The position numbers and the translations under genes are program-made. Shown one piece after another: positions 47,049 through 58,929 of a stretch of DNA of 64,000 nt (position 1 is the first letter of the stretch; the number at the start of each line of letters is the position of its first letter). The notes beneath the pieces are model-generated. The model was not told the origin of the DNA. It ran no database searches and was given only the letters and a program-made list of their open reading frames with translations. The stretch covers positions 63,189,437 to 63,253,436 of the forward strand of contig JALGQZ010000001.1 in NCBI GenBank assembly GCA_023105745.1, read 5' to 3'. The DNA comes from Austropuccinia psidii. Lineage: Eukaryota > Basidiomycota > Pucciniomycetes > Pucciniales > Sphaerophragmiaceae.

Positions 47049-47928
47049 GAATTAATCTTTCCAATTTATTCTTTCTTTAATTCCTCATCATGTAATACAA
47101 TTATAATTTACACATGTAATTAAATTTAGTTTTTAATTACACATCTGTAATAATTGATACCTCATATGTAAATTAAAGTTCACTTATGTAATACATGTGC
47201 ACATTTTGACATTTCAATTGAATTCAATTGAAAATACTTCAATTCCTCATAACTTCTAAACTAAACACAATACCTCAATTCTAACACCAAAATTGATGGT
47301 TAATACCACATGTGGTGTGAATTAAATTAAGGTTCTGAGGATTCTCATACTTTTGTGCAAAAAAAATTACTTAATTTAAGCTTATTTAGAGTTGAGTTAC
47401 AGAAATTTCATCCAGAGGTGACCCACTTTATTTTTTATGGGGAATCCAATGGTGCGATAATTTCTTTATGTTTATTTATTGGATAAAAAGCTATAATATA
47501 TTTTATATAACTTTTTACCAAAAATATTTTAATTTCACAATTTTTTTATCAAAAATTCATTTTTACTTAATTTTTACAAGTAAAAATGTAATCTCATAAT
47601 TTTAAATTTTATTGCAATTGTATTTTTAAATTATAATTAAATTTTGACTTTTAAATATAAATTTGTATTTATATTTCAATTTTTTATTTTTATAACATAA
47701 ATAAATTTATTTTATTTATATTTGTATCTTAATTTATCATTTGTGGTCTTTTGGGTATATGAAAATACCTCTAAGGCTCAGATAATTAATATTACAAAAG
47801 AATAGAAAATTTCAGCATAAATAAGGATATCATGGGTATCATGAAAGGTTGTTTCATTTTTGAAACAACCAAGTCTATGAAGTAAGAAGAATAGTCATCA
47901 ATAACATTATTAAAAATTGAAAATAAAA
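47049..47928. other. A+T-rich stretch before MULE copy 2
   Basis: No gene. It is rich in ATTTAAATT-like runs and in repeated TGTAATTA-type motifs near 47,095-47,200. Confidence 0.45.
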
Positions 47929-47936
47929 GTAATATA
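47929..47936. repeat. Target site duplication, MULE copy 2
   Basis: GTAATATA at 47,929-47,936 against TTAATATA at 51,135-51,142, seven of eight identical. Consistent with the 8-bp duplication of copy 1. Confidence 0.65.
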
Positions 47937-48599
47937 GGGTGTTGGTAAACACATATAAAACCTTACATATTTTTGAAAATCATGGCCAAAACACGTAAGT
48001 GGCCTATTTTTTTGAAAAAAATTCCTCAGGCTCAGTTTTGAGGTTTTTTTATTTTTTTTGCCATATTTTTTCTGACCTGGGATGTCAATTTCCCCAAAGG
48101 CTTTCATTTTTTTGCCAAATTTGACAAAATGGCATATTTTTCCAAAAAATTAATTTAAGCCTTCCTACTTATAAATTTCCTTCATTTATTTTGAATTGGG
48201 AGGTTTAATTTTGACAATGAAAGACTAGAAGCTCATAATTGTGGGAATATTTTTTGTTGGGACAAGTGAAGGCACAAAAAGAGTTTTTTTCAAATGTTTT
48301 TTTCATGTTTGTAATATGACTATTTTTAAGTACAAAATTTCCACATGTTTGATGAAAAATGATACTGAGGTGGGATCAAAGCAATAAATAGGACTTAGGA
48401 GGGGGATAATTGGTGTAAATTGTCTATACAAAAATCGATCAATCAGAATCAACCTCAATAATAGTGGGGTTTTTCTGGTGGGGGAAGATTAGACAAATAT
48501 AACATCCTGTGTTTCTTAAATTCATTTTCCCACCCCAGGGAATGAGGTTGGGCATGAGATTTTCAACTCACAGTAATGGGGGGGACTGGATAAATCTTA

Positions 48600-49240
48600 G
48601 AAATGATTATATCCAATGGACCAAAATGAGAACAGCTATCCAAGAAAAATATGAAAATGGGTGGATTATCATTTGGAGGAAAGAAATAAGAGAAAAAGGG
48701 AAAGAGTGGACTGTGGAATAAGAGAAAACTGGTCTTTAATAATTATTTTCAATTGAATACCAATATCAGGCATGAACTTCCACTTGCTCTTTGGAGCTTG
48801 GCCAACATCTCCATACCACTCAATTCAGTCCAACTAAGAGGATAATGGGGAATAAAAGTGTTCATGGGTTTATAAAGGTCTTGATTTTGTTGAATTTCTT
48901 CAGCAAAGTAACCTCTGAAATAATACCATTGATCTTGAGTCTTGTAAATGTAGTGGGATACTGTTCTGTAGCCACAATTTCCATCACCCTGGACATTGAT
49001 GGGCTTGAAGGTGTATTTAAATATAAACTTTGGAAAGTCTTATGATCCAGGTGCCTGATAAAATTAGGTCAAAAAATGTGTAAATATTCAAATAAACAAA
49101 ATAAATATACATTAAAAAACAAAAAATAATAAAGAGCTTGGAGAATTGATCACTTGTGTGATAATTTCTTTGGCAATTCTCACAGGTGAAGTCAGTTGCA
49201 TCATATATCTTCAAGCTGGTGGCAGGCTTGTGGTACTTTC
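48600..49240 (-). pseudogene. OTU-type protease domain of MULE copy 2
   Basis: The coding strand reads INVQGDGNCGYRTVSHYIY, the classic OTU D-G-N-C motif with the catalytic Cys present (codon at 48,974-48,976). The CENCQRNYHTSDQFSKLF segment precedes it at about 49,137-49,215, separated by a short intron as in copy 1. The segment with the presumed catalytic His lies toward 48,600. Frameshifts near 48,835 and elsewhere break it. Of the three copies, this OTU core looks closest to functional. Confidence 0.7.
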
Positions 49241-49379
49241 TTTGTGAGTTTTGTCCACCCATTTCCAATTTCATGGACCTTCTAAGGGTTACTCCTTATT
49301 TTCCATATTAATTTGATTCAGTTGCTGAGGGTAGTGAATCTTATAAACTTATTCATTTTGATAATGAGGCCTCAGAATC

Positions 49380-50760
49380 TTCAGATAAATCCTCTTCCAT
49401 GATTTTAGCGCGTGCAAATGACTGTGATCTCGATGTTGATGTGCTGGTCACTTTGAATGGGGGTCTTCCTCTGCTATTGGATTGACTTCAAACGATTTCA
49501 AATCTTGGGGGTTCTCTTTCATTTTTATTTTCATTCTTGGCTCCTTGAGGTCTTCCGTGGATATTCTTTCACTCTAGTGGGTCTTCATAATATTGATCAT
49601 CCTCTTGACTCTTGGGAATTTGATCAAATGAGACTTTTGAAGTCAAAACATCTTGAAAATTCTGAAGAATTGGGGTCATTTCTGCCAATGGTCTTTGAAA
49701 AAGGTCTTCTTGAATATCTTAAAATATTCTTTTTGCTGCATTCTTTCTTTCTTTCTCAACACTTTGATGATCACCTTGATAATCAGTCTGAGAAGAATAT
49801 GACAAAGAAAAGAAGTTAATAAGAAAAAAAGTAAGAATTTGAAGTTCAAAAATACTCACAGGCAAATTGAAATAACACTGAGGATGGAAGTCTGATATCT
49901 GAATCCTTTGGTGCTTGACAAATTCCTGTTGGAATTTATGCTGGCAAGGGATGCCTTGATAATTTTTGTATTTGTTTGTGCATTTTTCATATGGGGGAAA
50001 TTTAGTTTTGAAATTGTCAAAGGCCATCTGAAGGGCATAATGATACACCTTTCCATTAAGAGAAAAGGGGGAAAATTCTTGACATGGACAATTATTTCTT
50101 TGGATATTATGTTGATTATTTGAATAAATTGTTTTCTGAAAGCCATGTGGAGGGACCTCACTACCTCCAGGAGAGTACCAGTGGACTTTTGGAGCCAAAT
50201 TCTAACCATGGCATGGGCCTCTTCAACTCTTGAGGTTGAGCCCCCACCAAGGTGGCAATTGTGGTTGGTCTATGCTGGAACATGATACTACTTTAGAGGA
50301 AGCCAGGTATTTTACAAATATTGAAAGACTTGAGGATTTTTGACTTTCTTTTTAAGCTTCTTCCAGTTGTTTTTGAAAGAATTTTCAGTGGATGATTACA
50401 TAATCTGAGAAATGAATCAAAAATTCATTGACAAGAGCAATAATAACAATGAAAGTGAAAGATAAAAGTGTATTACTTGATTCCAAAGGGCCATAAAATT
50501 TTCAAAATCAGTTCCATGACAAATTTTCTTCATGCAATGGTCAGATAAGTCCTTATTGATGTGCCAAATGTATAACATGACTTCTGAGTCTGGGAAGAGC
50601 TTCTTATAAGAGTTTTTCAAGCCCAAATCTCTGTCAATAACAATGACTGGAGGGGGAACAATATTCTTGTTGTTGAGGACTTTTTCTATGTATTGATTTA
50701 ATGCCCAAGTATATTAGGGTTCAGCTTCATTCTTCATAAAACAAAAAAGCCCCAGAAAAG
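49380..50760 (-). pseudogene. Transposase fragment of MULE copy 2 (N-terminus and first Asp deleted)
   Basis: Contains the second catalytic Asp in VIVIDRDLGLKNS (50,633-50,635), then VMLYIWHINKDLSDHCMKK. A genuine GT donor follows (AAGTAATA, minus strand at 50,475-50,476). The Glu lies in SRVEEAHAMVRIW (about 50,220). GIPCQHKFQQ (about 49,940) keeps the CxH half of a SWIM-like finger. Without the first Asp it cannot have been an active transposase. Confidence 0.75.
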
Positions 50761-51142
50761 GTCTCATTTGAATTTTCGAGGCTTGGAAGCAGGCTGTTGG
50801 GGAGGAAAATTCAGTCTTTGGGGGAAAAAAAGGAAAAAATGTGTGGAAAGCTTTTCAAAATTGCTCTGGCAATGCTGTTTTTCAAAAAAAAAAATTTGGG
50901 GGGATAATGTGGTTTACTTAGGTGTTTGTTTTTCTGGGGGGATGTGCAAAAAAAATTTATACAATTGGGTTAGAGGGGTTTTGTGGGGAAAAACCTGTTT
51001 TTGAGAGGTTGTGGCCCAATACAGATTGTTTGGTATTTCATTTTTGATTAAAAATGGGCCCAGGGAGCCCCTTACGTGTTTTTACCAATTTATGGCAAAA
51101 GCCCGTAAGAGCTTAAGTGATTTTACCAATACCCTTAATATA

Positions 51143-51661
51143 TCTCCTTTTTATTTTTGTGGTTTAGGAAAAAATCACACCTATCCCTTTGAAAAAGCTA
51201 ATATGAAAATATGAAAGGAGTAATACTCAAAAACTCAATGATCCTTTTCAAAAAATAGTTTCATATTTGTCAAAAAGGGAATTCAGGATAATTAGTATTT
51301 TCTGTAAGAAAATCAATTGCTAAATTTTGGTGAAATAATAGGGCCAAAAAGCACATATTGGAAAATTGAGAAAGAAAGCTGTTAAGTATCAAACAAGTCA
51401 AAAAACTTATATAAAATATAGAAAAATTTTGGGGAGTGATATTTCCACGCCTCAACCTAAAGTTTACGCCTATGCCTACACATAAAATTTTTGATTCAGA
51501 TACACATTCATGCCTTTCATGGATGTAGTTTGCTAAATCCGCTCATCCAAGTGATTACTAAATCCACACCCAATCTTTTTAATTCAAAAGAACTGTAATT
51601 TCACAGGTACCCACTTTCAATTTTGATGTTCATATGAGTCTCTAAGAAAGGTTTTGATAGC
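51143..51661. other. Spacer between MULE copy 2 and the SNF2-like pseudogene
   Basis: About 0.5 kb of A+T-rich DNA. The only frames are short and without a domain. Confidence 0.5.
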
Positions 51662-54600
51662 TCAGCATATTTCAAAGTACTTTCTACAGTTCTTACATGA
51701 AAAAAATAACCACCCTAAGGAAAGGAAAATAAAATCCAATAAGAGATTTGAATGAGCAAACTGTACACACCTTCCCAAAGTTTGCTTCCTTTGTTGTACC
51801 TGTCATTCATAAATATGAAATAAGTGGTTCTTAATTTTTAATTGAGTAAAACATCCTATGAATTAACATACCATTTTAATTTTTATCTCCACTGTAGCAG
51901 GTGATATAAAATGGTATGCCATTACATTTTTCCTTTGAAAAATACAAGGTAGAAGATCAATAGCTTGATCTTCAGAAGCTGTATTACAATTAGGTGCCTA
52001 GACATATATTAGATATATAAATTATATTAAAATATGCCCTCATGGTCATATAATCATAATTCGTACCATTATAAATACAATGTCCACACAAGTTATATTC
52101 AGGCCAACCCCTGCAGCCCCTATTGAATTCCACAAGTACTTCTAAACTGTTGTTTTCCTTTAGTTTATGAATTTCTGCCTCGTTTGTAGCTTGGCCTATT
52201 GTTCCATCAACATGTGTAAAAATAATCTTATCATTTTCTAATACAATTCCAATCCTACCAGTTTATCACCAATAATTGTCAATCAAAAGCTTTATAATTA
52301 TCAAAGGAGAGGTACAAAACAGAAGTTTAATAAAGAAATAAGGGAAATAAACAAACTTACAAATCAAGAAATGTTGTAAACTTCAAAAAAATCACTGATT
52401 TTGGGGTTGAATTTTTAATGTTGCAGTGTGATAAAAAAAAATTCAGGAACCTCTGAATTTGAGTGCTTTGTAGACATGTTTTGACAGCAACACGTTTTTT
52501 CATGGTACTATTCAAAAAACTCCTTTCCATCTGTGTCCCATATGGTGAGATCATACCTTCAATGTCATATATATTTTCACTAAGCAAGTGATGATTGCAA
52601 CAAAGGCAAATCTTGTTTATATACTTGGGTAAGATTTGTGGGCCTTGATGAGATGATGATAATAGCTCTTTGAAAATCTCATTATATCTATCTAATTTCC
52701 AATCTGAGAGAGGTTCATGGATATAATCATGATTAATTTCAGGTAGATCATTTAAAATTCTGTCCTTTTTTCTTTGTAGAGAAAAATGCCTCAGGAATAA
52801 CTGAAGGGGACTATAATTTCCTTTTTTGAGCTTGTCCAATATAGTTTGTTCCCAATTTATTTTTCATTTTGAAGTTCTGTAATGAAGTTGATTAGGCTCA
52901 TTAAGTCATTTATACTGTCTTGAATAGGGGTTCCTGTCAGGCAAATGTGCCTGGATGTTTGGATTTCCCCAATTTCTTTGAGGAACTTTGACTCCTGGCT
53001 TCTTATCTGACTAGGTATGTCAGCTTAATTCCAATATCTTTCATCATAAGTCCACAATTTATAAATAATAAGCTTAAAAACTCACTGGGCCTTGTCTAAG
53101 ACAGCTTGGTACCATTCACTATGATAAATCCAAGAGCTTTCTATATTATTAGGCTGACCAAAATCATGGGCTAACAAATGATAGCTGGAAATTACAATAT
53201 CAGCTTCAGACCATTTGTAAGTCAAATCTCCTTTCTTTTCTTCCCATGATAGGTGACAAGCTTTAGTCAGGATATGTCTGTGTGTAATTTGAATTTAACT
53301 TTCCAATTCTTTATCAAACAAGGTAAGCATATTATTGGTTTGGAATGTTTTTGTTTTTATTAAGAAACTAGATGTTTTTGTTTTTATTAAGAAACTAGAT
53401 GGATGGTGGAATATCTCTTTTGAAATCTTCAAGAGTCATAAATATGAGTGATATGCACTAAATTTATTTGCCTAGTACCATGTCATATGAAAGCAGACAG
53501 CCCAAGGGAGTATGGCTGAAGGAGTCTTGGAGGTTTTTTACTTGCTTCTTTGTGATTCTTTGTATTAAATTTATTCTTCTAGTTGAGTATTATGGTTTAT
53601 GTATCCATGGATAATTTGCTGATTTTCCATTTGGGGTTTCTCTATCCAGGAGAAATGCTAATCCTTGCTTTTGATGAGGCTTGAGTGATGTTTTCAGAAA
53701 TGGTATCAGGGATTGGATTTGTGGAAGGTCATTCCCACTTAGAGTATTCAGGAGTTGTGAGTGCAACTTGGGTGACAACAATACATTCTGAGAAGAGATA
53801 ACCAGCTTGGGCTCCATGTGTGAGAAAATTGAACACCCACAATGTTCGCAGCTGTTTTATCTGGCTAGCTGGTGAATTAATATTGAATTCTGCCTAATTA
53901 GGTCAAATGTATCAATGCTTGATGAGGGAAACAAAAAAATAAACATTACTATTGGAATAGTAATGTTTATCTTGTGTAAAGGTGAAACTTGAGAAATTTT
54001 TCAATGAAGACTTTCTGGTTGAGGTTTTTCTCTATATTAGTGTTCCACATGCCAGCAGGACCACAGGATATAAATAAATTGGGGTCACCCAATAATGGTA
54101 CCAGTGAAGAGGTGACATTCAGAGGAAAGCTACCCCAAGCTTCTCTTTGATGTCATGTATACAAGGATTAATTTTGACTTTTATGACATAAGAAAATCCA
54201 ATAATCCTGTGCAAAAGTTTTCTGAATGGGATTAATGAGGCATACATGGGTTTTCAATATACAAAGGCAATATGGCTTGGAAGAATCCATCTTTCAAAAA
54301 AAGATTCAATTTGATCTTGACAGGAATGAATGGTGATTGCAATGAACTGGAGAGCAAGAATATATACTAAAGTAATTTCTCTACTAATAAAGCTGGCTTG
54401 TGGTTTGCAGTTTCTATTTTTATTATAAAGAGTTTCACAAGAGGCTCAATAAAATATTGTTCAAGTGACACACGAGGCTTCCATTGTTATTTTTGATTCA
54501 ATGCTTGAGTGCATGGAAGATTATGATATTATTTGACAATCAGAATCTTAATCATAATATCATTAGATCAATTCTGCATTTCTTTTCCACACATCTTATC

Positions 54601-56231
54601 ACTTACGGGGATGGATGCTTATCTTCACATATTCTTGATCAAATGGGTGGTTTCTTAACATAATCATCATTTTGTATTAAGCTGGAGTAGAAAAAAAAGC
54701 AGGTCAATTTAGAGAGGAAAGGAACTTTATTCTTGAATATTTCAATATAATTGTATCAAGCTCTGGATGAGAAAAATCTTTCTATTCAAAGTCCTGACTT
54801 CAAACAGAATGCATGAAGTACATTCCCAAGGATACTTAACAACATATATTTCAAAAATGTCACCAAATGAAAATTTGTACTCAAGTTTGCATCAGACATC
54901 CCTTTTTATGCATAAGTTTCCTAGTATAAGGTTGAAAAGATACATCAAAAGAAATGGAAAGTAACAAGAAATTTATATTTTGGAAAGCTTAATTTTTTTC
55001 TGTTGATTTCTTTTCTTTTCATTTTTAATCCTTTCTTGATGCCCATAAGTCTTCTCTTCTTGGGTTATTGGATCCATACATATAAGGCTTTTGGCTCTTG
55101 AATATAGCTTGGAGTTTATTTGGGAAGAACAGCCAAAGTGAGCTATGGTGGGCATTTCATCAAAAATAGGAGGTGGCTCAGTGGTCTAGTGCAAAGTCAT
55201 TGAATTTTTCCAGAGAAGCTTGATAATACCCTGTTTGCAAGAAAAATCCAAAAGTGTGGATTATTTAGGAAATGAGATGCCATAGCCACAGGAGCAGATA
55301 TGAGATGGAATTGGTTGTATGGCTAATTTGTCAAAGGATGTGAAAAAACAATAATCCCAAGTATCAAGATCCATTTCATCTCTATAACAACAATTATGAA
55401 AACCATTGGTTGTTATTATTACATTGGCGAAAAACCGTAATTTTTGGTGGAACATTGGATTCCATTCACCTTCATGCCATTCAGGTAGCTAGACTTCTTG
55501 CATTATGTCATTATTCCCATAGGCAGCAGACATAGAAATAATCTTGAGGTGGGAGGAAACAAAATTATAAAACCTAGAAAGGGTCATCCATTCTTCATTA
55601 TCTTCCTCTAATATTTCAGGATTTAATGTGGTCTTCCTGGAATAAACACCTAGTAAAAGGTGATCAAAATTAAGAAAAATACTTTAATAGAATCTGCTCA
55701 AGACTCACCTAAGTATTTTCCACTATCTCTTCTTCAGAAAAATCCAAATCCTTTCATATGACCATCAATAAGATCACTATTGGATTTGATATGAGAACAA
55801 TTTTGGGCTAATTTGTAAAGTGATATTATTAAGTGATTTAATGAGGTAAAATTTGTAGAAGGATTATGAAATGGATGCAAGTGATAAATGAAGAGGAGCT
55901 TGTTACTTTTTGAATTGAAAACTCTTTAAGGATTTGGGGTTTCATTTATAGAGGGTAATAAGAGCTTATTCATTTGATTTGGCTTGGGCTTAACTGGAAC
56001 TGTATTGCATTCACCTCTGCTTCTTGACGCATGGTCCAAAATTTGGGTGAGTAATTTTTGTGCAATTTGAAATCTTCTATGTGAATTATTAGATTTCCTA
56101 TTGGATAAGGGGTAATCATTTGCAACTGGTGAAATAGTACTTCCCATGGAATGATCCTCAGAATTCAAAAACGACTCATCCTTGCTGTTTTTGTTGTGTA
56201 AACTTGAGTTTTGAAGAGTTATTGGATGCAT
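51662..56231 (-). pseudogene. SNF2-family ATPase, Rad5/Rad16-like (decayed, multi-exon)
   Basis: SNF2 landmarks appear in order on the minus strand. SLKPHQKQGLAFLLDRE (about 53,640-53,700) is the Q-motif region. PLGCLLSYDMVLGK then a stop (about 53,470-53,513) stands where GGILADDMGLGKT is usual. LDKAH replaces DEAH, with a 75-nt intron (53,011-53,085) splitting the His codon. CLTGTPIQDSINDLMSLINF is at about 52,890-52,950. The linker is FLRHFSLQRKKD. Helicase-C begins with SVIFLKFTTFLDL (about 52,363-52,405), followed by a GTAAGT donor, HVDGT near 52,210, and motif VI SEDQAIDLLPCIFQRKNV in the exon 51,872-51,997. Walker A, the DEAH Glu and the motif VI Arg residues are altered, so ATPase activity is not expected. 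No RING finger seen. An N-terminal part (53,820-56,231) with fragments such as QREAWGSFPLNVTSSLVP is broken by many stops. Family members remodel chromatin or act in DNA repair. Confidence 0.8.
53342..53400. repeat. 27-bp tandem duplication inside the SNF2-like pseudogene
   Basis: GATGTTTTTGTTTTTATTAA followed by GAAACTA is repeated back to back near 53,345-53,398, in the stretch between the Walker A region and the DEAH region. It is probably a replication-slippage product in a dead gene. Confidence 0.7.
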
Positions 56232-56815
56232 TGAGTCACTAATTGTTGAAGAAAAATTAATTTAAAACTGGTGAAATAGTCCTTCCCATGAAATTTTTTT
56301 CTTCATCATTAAGTTACTCCATACATTTTGGGAGTTTTATGAGTCAGTATGGTGACTGTTGACTCATGATTGGTGAAACAGAAAGAAGCAAAATTTGAGG
56401 CTTTCCCCTAGAATAATTTTTGTTAAAAAAAATAAAATAAATAAATAAATTTTCAAAAATCAATTATTTTAAATAAATAATAAATTAAATAGGTCACTAA
56501 ATAAATAAATAATCCATTTAAAATGAAAAAAAATAGATTTTTAAAATAATTCAAATAAAAAAGAAATAAATAAATCAGAAGAAATTTGAAAATGAAATAA
56601 AAATAAATAAATTAATAAAAAATTTAATTAAAATGTCCAAAAAAAATAAAAGAGTTAATTTTTTGAAAAAAAAGAAGTCTCCCCAGAAAGCAAATTAAAT
56701 GAAAAAAGTTAATAAAGCATAAAATAATTCAAGAAAATTAAATTACATAAAATAAAATAAAAAAAATTAAGTTAAAATGAAAAAAAAAGAAAAAAAAAAT
56801 TAAATAAAAATAAGT
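56232..56815. other. A-rich upstream tract
   Basis: From about 56,400 the plus strand is strongly A-rich, with AAATAAATAAATA runs and little T or C. No gene. It leads into the hairpin array. Confidence 0.5.
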
Positions 56816-57230
56816 CGCTGGGGCTGTAGGAGCCCCAGCAAGCCAAGTCACTTTGAAAAAAATAAATAAAAAATAAATTAAATAAAAATGAAAAAAAAAT
56901 AAGAATTTAAATTTTTAAAAAAAGCATATGTTGCTGGGGCTCTTACAGCCCCAGAAATCAAATCAAATAAACAAAAGGTCACTGGGGCTGCAAAAGGCCC
57001 CAGCAAGAATATTGGATAAAAAAATAATAAGAAGAAATTGAATAAAAATGAAAAAAAATAACAAATTTTTTTTATAAAACAAAATCAAAGTCATTGGGGT
57101 TCTTACAGCCCCAGCAATCAAATTAAATGATATGAAAAAGAATTAGTCTCTGGGGCTCTTACAGCCCCAGAAATAAAATTAAATAAATATGAAAAAGAAT
57201 TAGTCTCTGGGGCTCCTACAGCCCGAGAAA
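56816..57230. repeat. Array of six GGGGCT...AGCCCC hairpins on a period of about 57 bp
   Basis: Hairpins at 56,817-56,839, 56,933-56,955, 56,982-57,003, 57,093-57,115, 57,150-57,170 and 57,207-57,227. Each has arms CTGGGGCT/AGCCCCAG (unit 3 is CTGGGGC/GCCCCAG; units 4 and 6 have arm mismatches) and a short loop: GTAGG, CTTAC, TGCAAAAG, CTTAC, CTTAC, CCTAC. Start-to-start distances are about 116, 49, 111, 57 and 57 bp, close to multiples of 57. The GC-rich arms stand out sharply from an almost pure A+T background. No coding role. Confidence 0.75.
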
Positions 57231-58170
57231 TCAAATTAAATAAAATAAATGAGAAAAAAATAGATAAAAAATAAAATTATTTAAGGGTGTTGGTAAACAC
57301 ACATAAGCCCTTATGTTTTTTTACCAATTTATGGCGAAAACACGTAAGTTTATGGTAAAAATGTGTCAGTGACCTTATTTTTTTGAAAAAATTCCTCAGG
57401 CTCAGTTTTGGGTTTTTTTTTTTTTTTTTGCCGTATTTTTTCCAAAATGGGATGTCAAAATCCTCAAATTGTTTCTTTTTTTTTGCCAAATTTCTCAAAT
57501 TTGGCCAATTTCACAAAATGGAATATTCCTTCAATAAATTCATATAAAATCTTCCCACTTATAAATTTCATCATTTTAATTTTAGAAAATTAAGGGTTCA
57601 ATATTGACAATGAACGTCTAGAAGCCCATAATTTTGGCAAGTGTTTTTGGTGGGACAAGTGAAGGTTCAAAAAGTGTTTTTTTTCAGATGTTTTTTCCTG
57701 TGTTTTTAATATGACTAATTTTAAAAAATTAATTTCAAATCTTCCCACTTATGAGTTCCCTCATATTTTTTCAAAATGAAGGGTTCAATATGGAAAATAA
57801 AGAACCAGAAGCCCATAATTTTGGAGAATTTTTTTGGTGGAACAAAAAGGGTTTTTTCCATGTTTGTAATATTACTATTTTTAAGTACAAAAGGGCCATA
57901 TGTTTGATGAAAAAATGAGACTGAGGTGGGATTCAAGCAACAAATAGGACTGAGGAAGGGGTAATTGGCATAAATTGTATATAAAAAATCAATCAATCTG
58001 AATCAACATCCAAAATAGTTGGTTTTTTCTGAGGGGGGGAGAAATATTGGAAGAATATAACATCCTGTGTTTCTTAAATTTATCATCCCACCCCAGGGCT
58101 TGTGGTTGGGAATGAAATTCCCAATTCAAAGTAAGTGGAGGGACTGGATGAACTTTATAAATGACTATAT

Positions 58171-58800
58171 TCAATGGAACAAAATGAGAACACCTATCCA
58201 AGAAACAGATGAAAATTGGTGGATTATCATTTGGATGACAGAAATCGGGGAAGAGGAGAAAGATTGGACTGTGGAATAAAAGAAAGCTGGTATTTGATAC
58301 TTATTTGAAATTGGATTCCCCATGTCAGTCATGGACATCCACTTTCCCTTTGGAGCCTGGCCAACATCTTCATACCACTCAATTCTGTCCAAATAAGAGG
58401 ATACTGAGGGAATTAAAGTGTTCATGTCTTCATGAAGGTCTTGATTTTTTTGCAGTTCTTAAGCAAAGTAAACTCTTACATCAGCCCGTTGATCTTGAGT
58501 ATTGTAAATGTAGTGGGATACTTTTCTGTAGCCGCAGCTTCCGTCCCCCTGGACATTGATGGTCTTGAAGGTGTATTTCAATATAAACTTGGGCAAGTAT
58601 TCTGAGCCAGGAACCTGATGAAATAAGGTCAAAAAATGAATAAATATCAAAATAAGCAAGAGAAATGTACATTCAAAAGAATCAGAAACTCACAAAGAGC
58701 TTGAAGCATTCATCACTTGTGTGATAATTGCTCTGACAATGCTCACAGGTCAAGTCAATTGCATCATATATATTCAAACTGGTGGCAAGCTTGTGGGACT
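58171..58800 (-). pseudogene. OTU-type protease domain of MULE copy 3
   Basis: The coding strand reads INVQGDGSCGYRKVSHYIY, with the catalytic Cys present (codon 58,534-58,536). DRIEWYEDVGQAPKGKWMSM follows, and the region bearing the presumed catalytic His reads CSHFVPLN near 58,190. CEHCQSNYHTSDE (about 58,715-58,755) precedes it across an intron. A stop near 58,460 and frameshifts break the frame. Confidence 0.7.
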
Positions 58801-58929
58801 TTCTTTGTGAGGGTTTTCTTCCAATTTCCAATCTTCTGGACCTTCTAAGGGTGACTTTTTATTTGCCATTTTCATTTAATTAAGTTTCTTGGGGTGGTGA
58901 ATCTGATGAACTGATTGATTTTTATAATG

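Larger units (their letters stand above)
47937..51134 (-). mobile_element. MULE copy 2 with an internal deletion (3.2 kb)
   Basis: TIRs begin GGGTGTTGGTAAACAC (left) and, read inward from the right, GGGTATTGGTAAAATCAC. The near-8-bp duplication flanks them. Compared with copy 1, about 0.9 kb is missing: the sequence passes from the DDE core straight into the 5' leader near 50,766-50,776. This removes the start codon, the FAR1-type finger and the first catalytic Asp. The rest of the gene, including the OTU domain, remains in decayed form, and the 3' region has only one of the two 191-bp units. Confidence 0.8.

Noticed and set aside
56816..57230. CRISPR-like array
   Set aside because: The repeats are short palindromes with uneven A-rich spacers sharing sequence, the genome is eukaryotic, and no cas genes are present.
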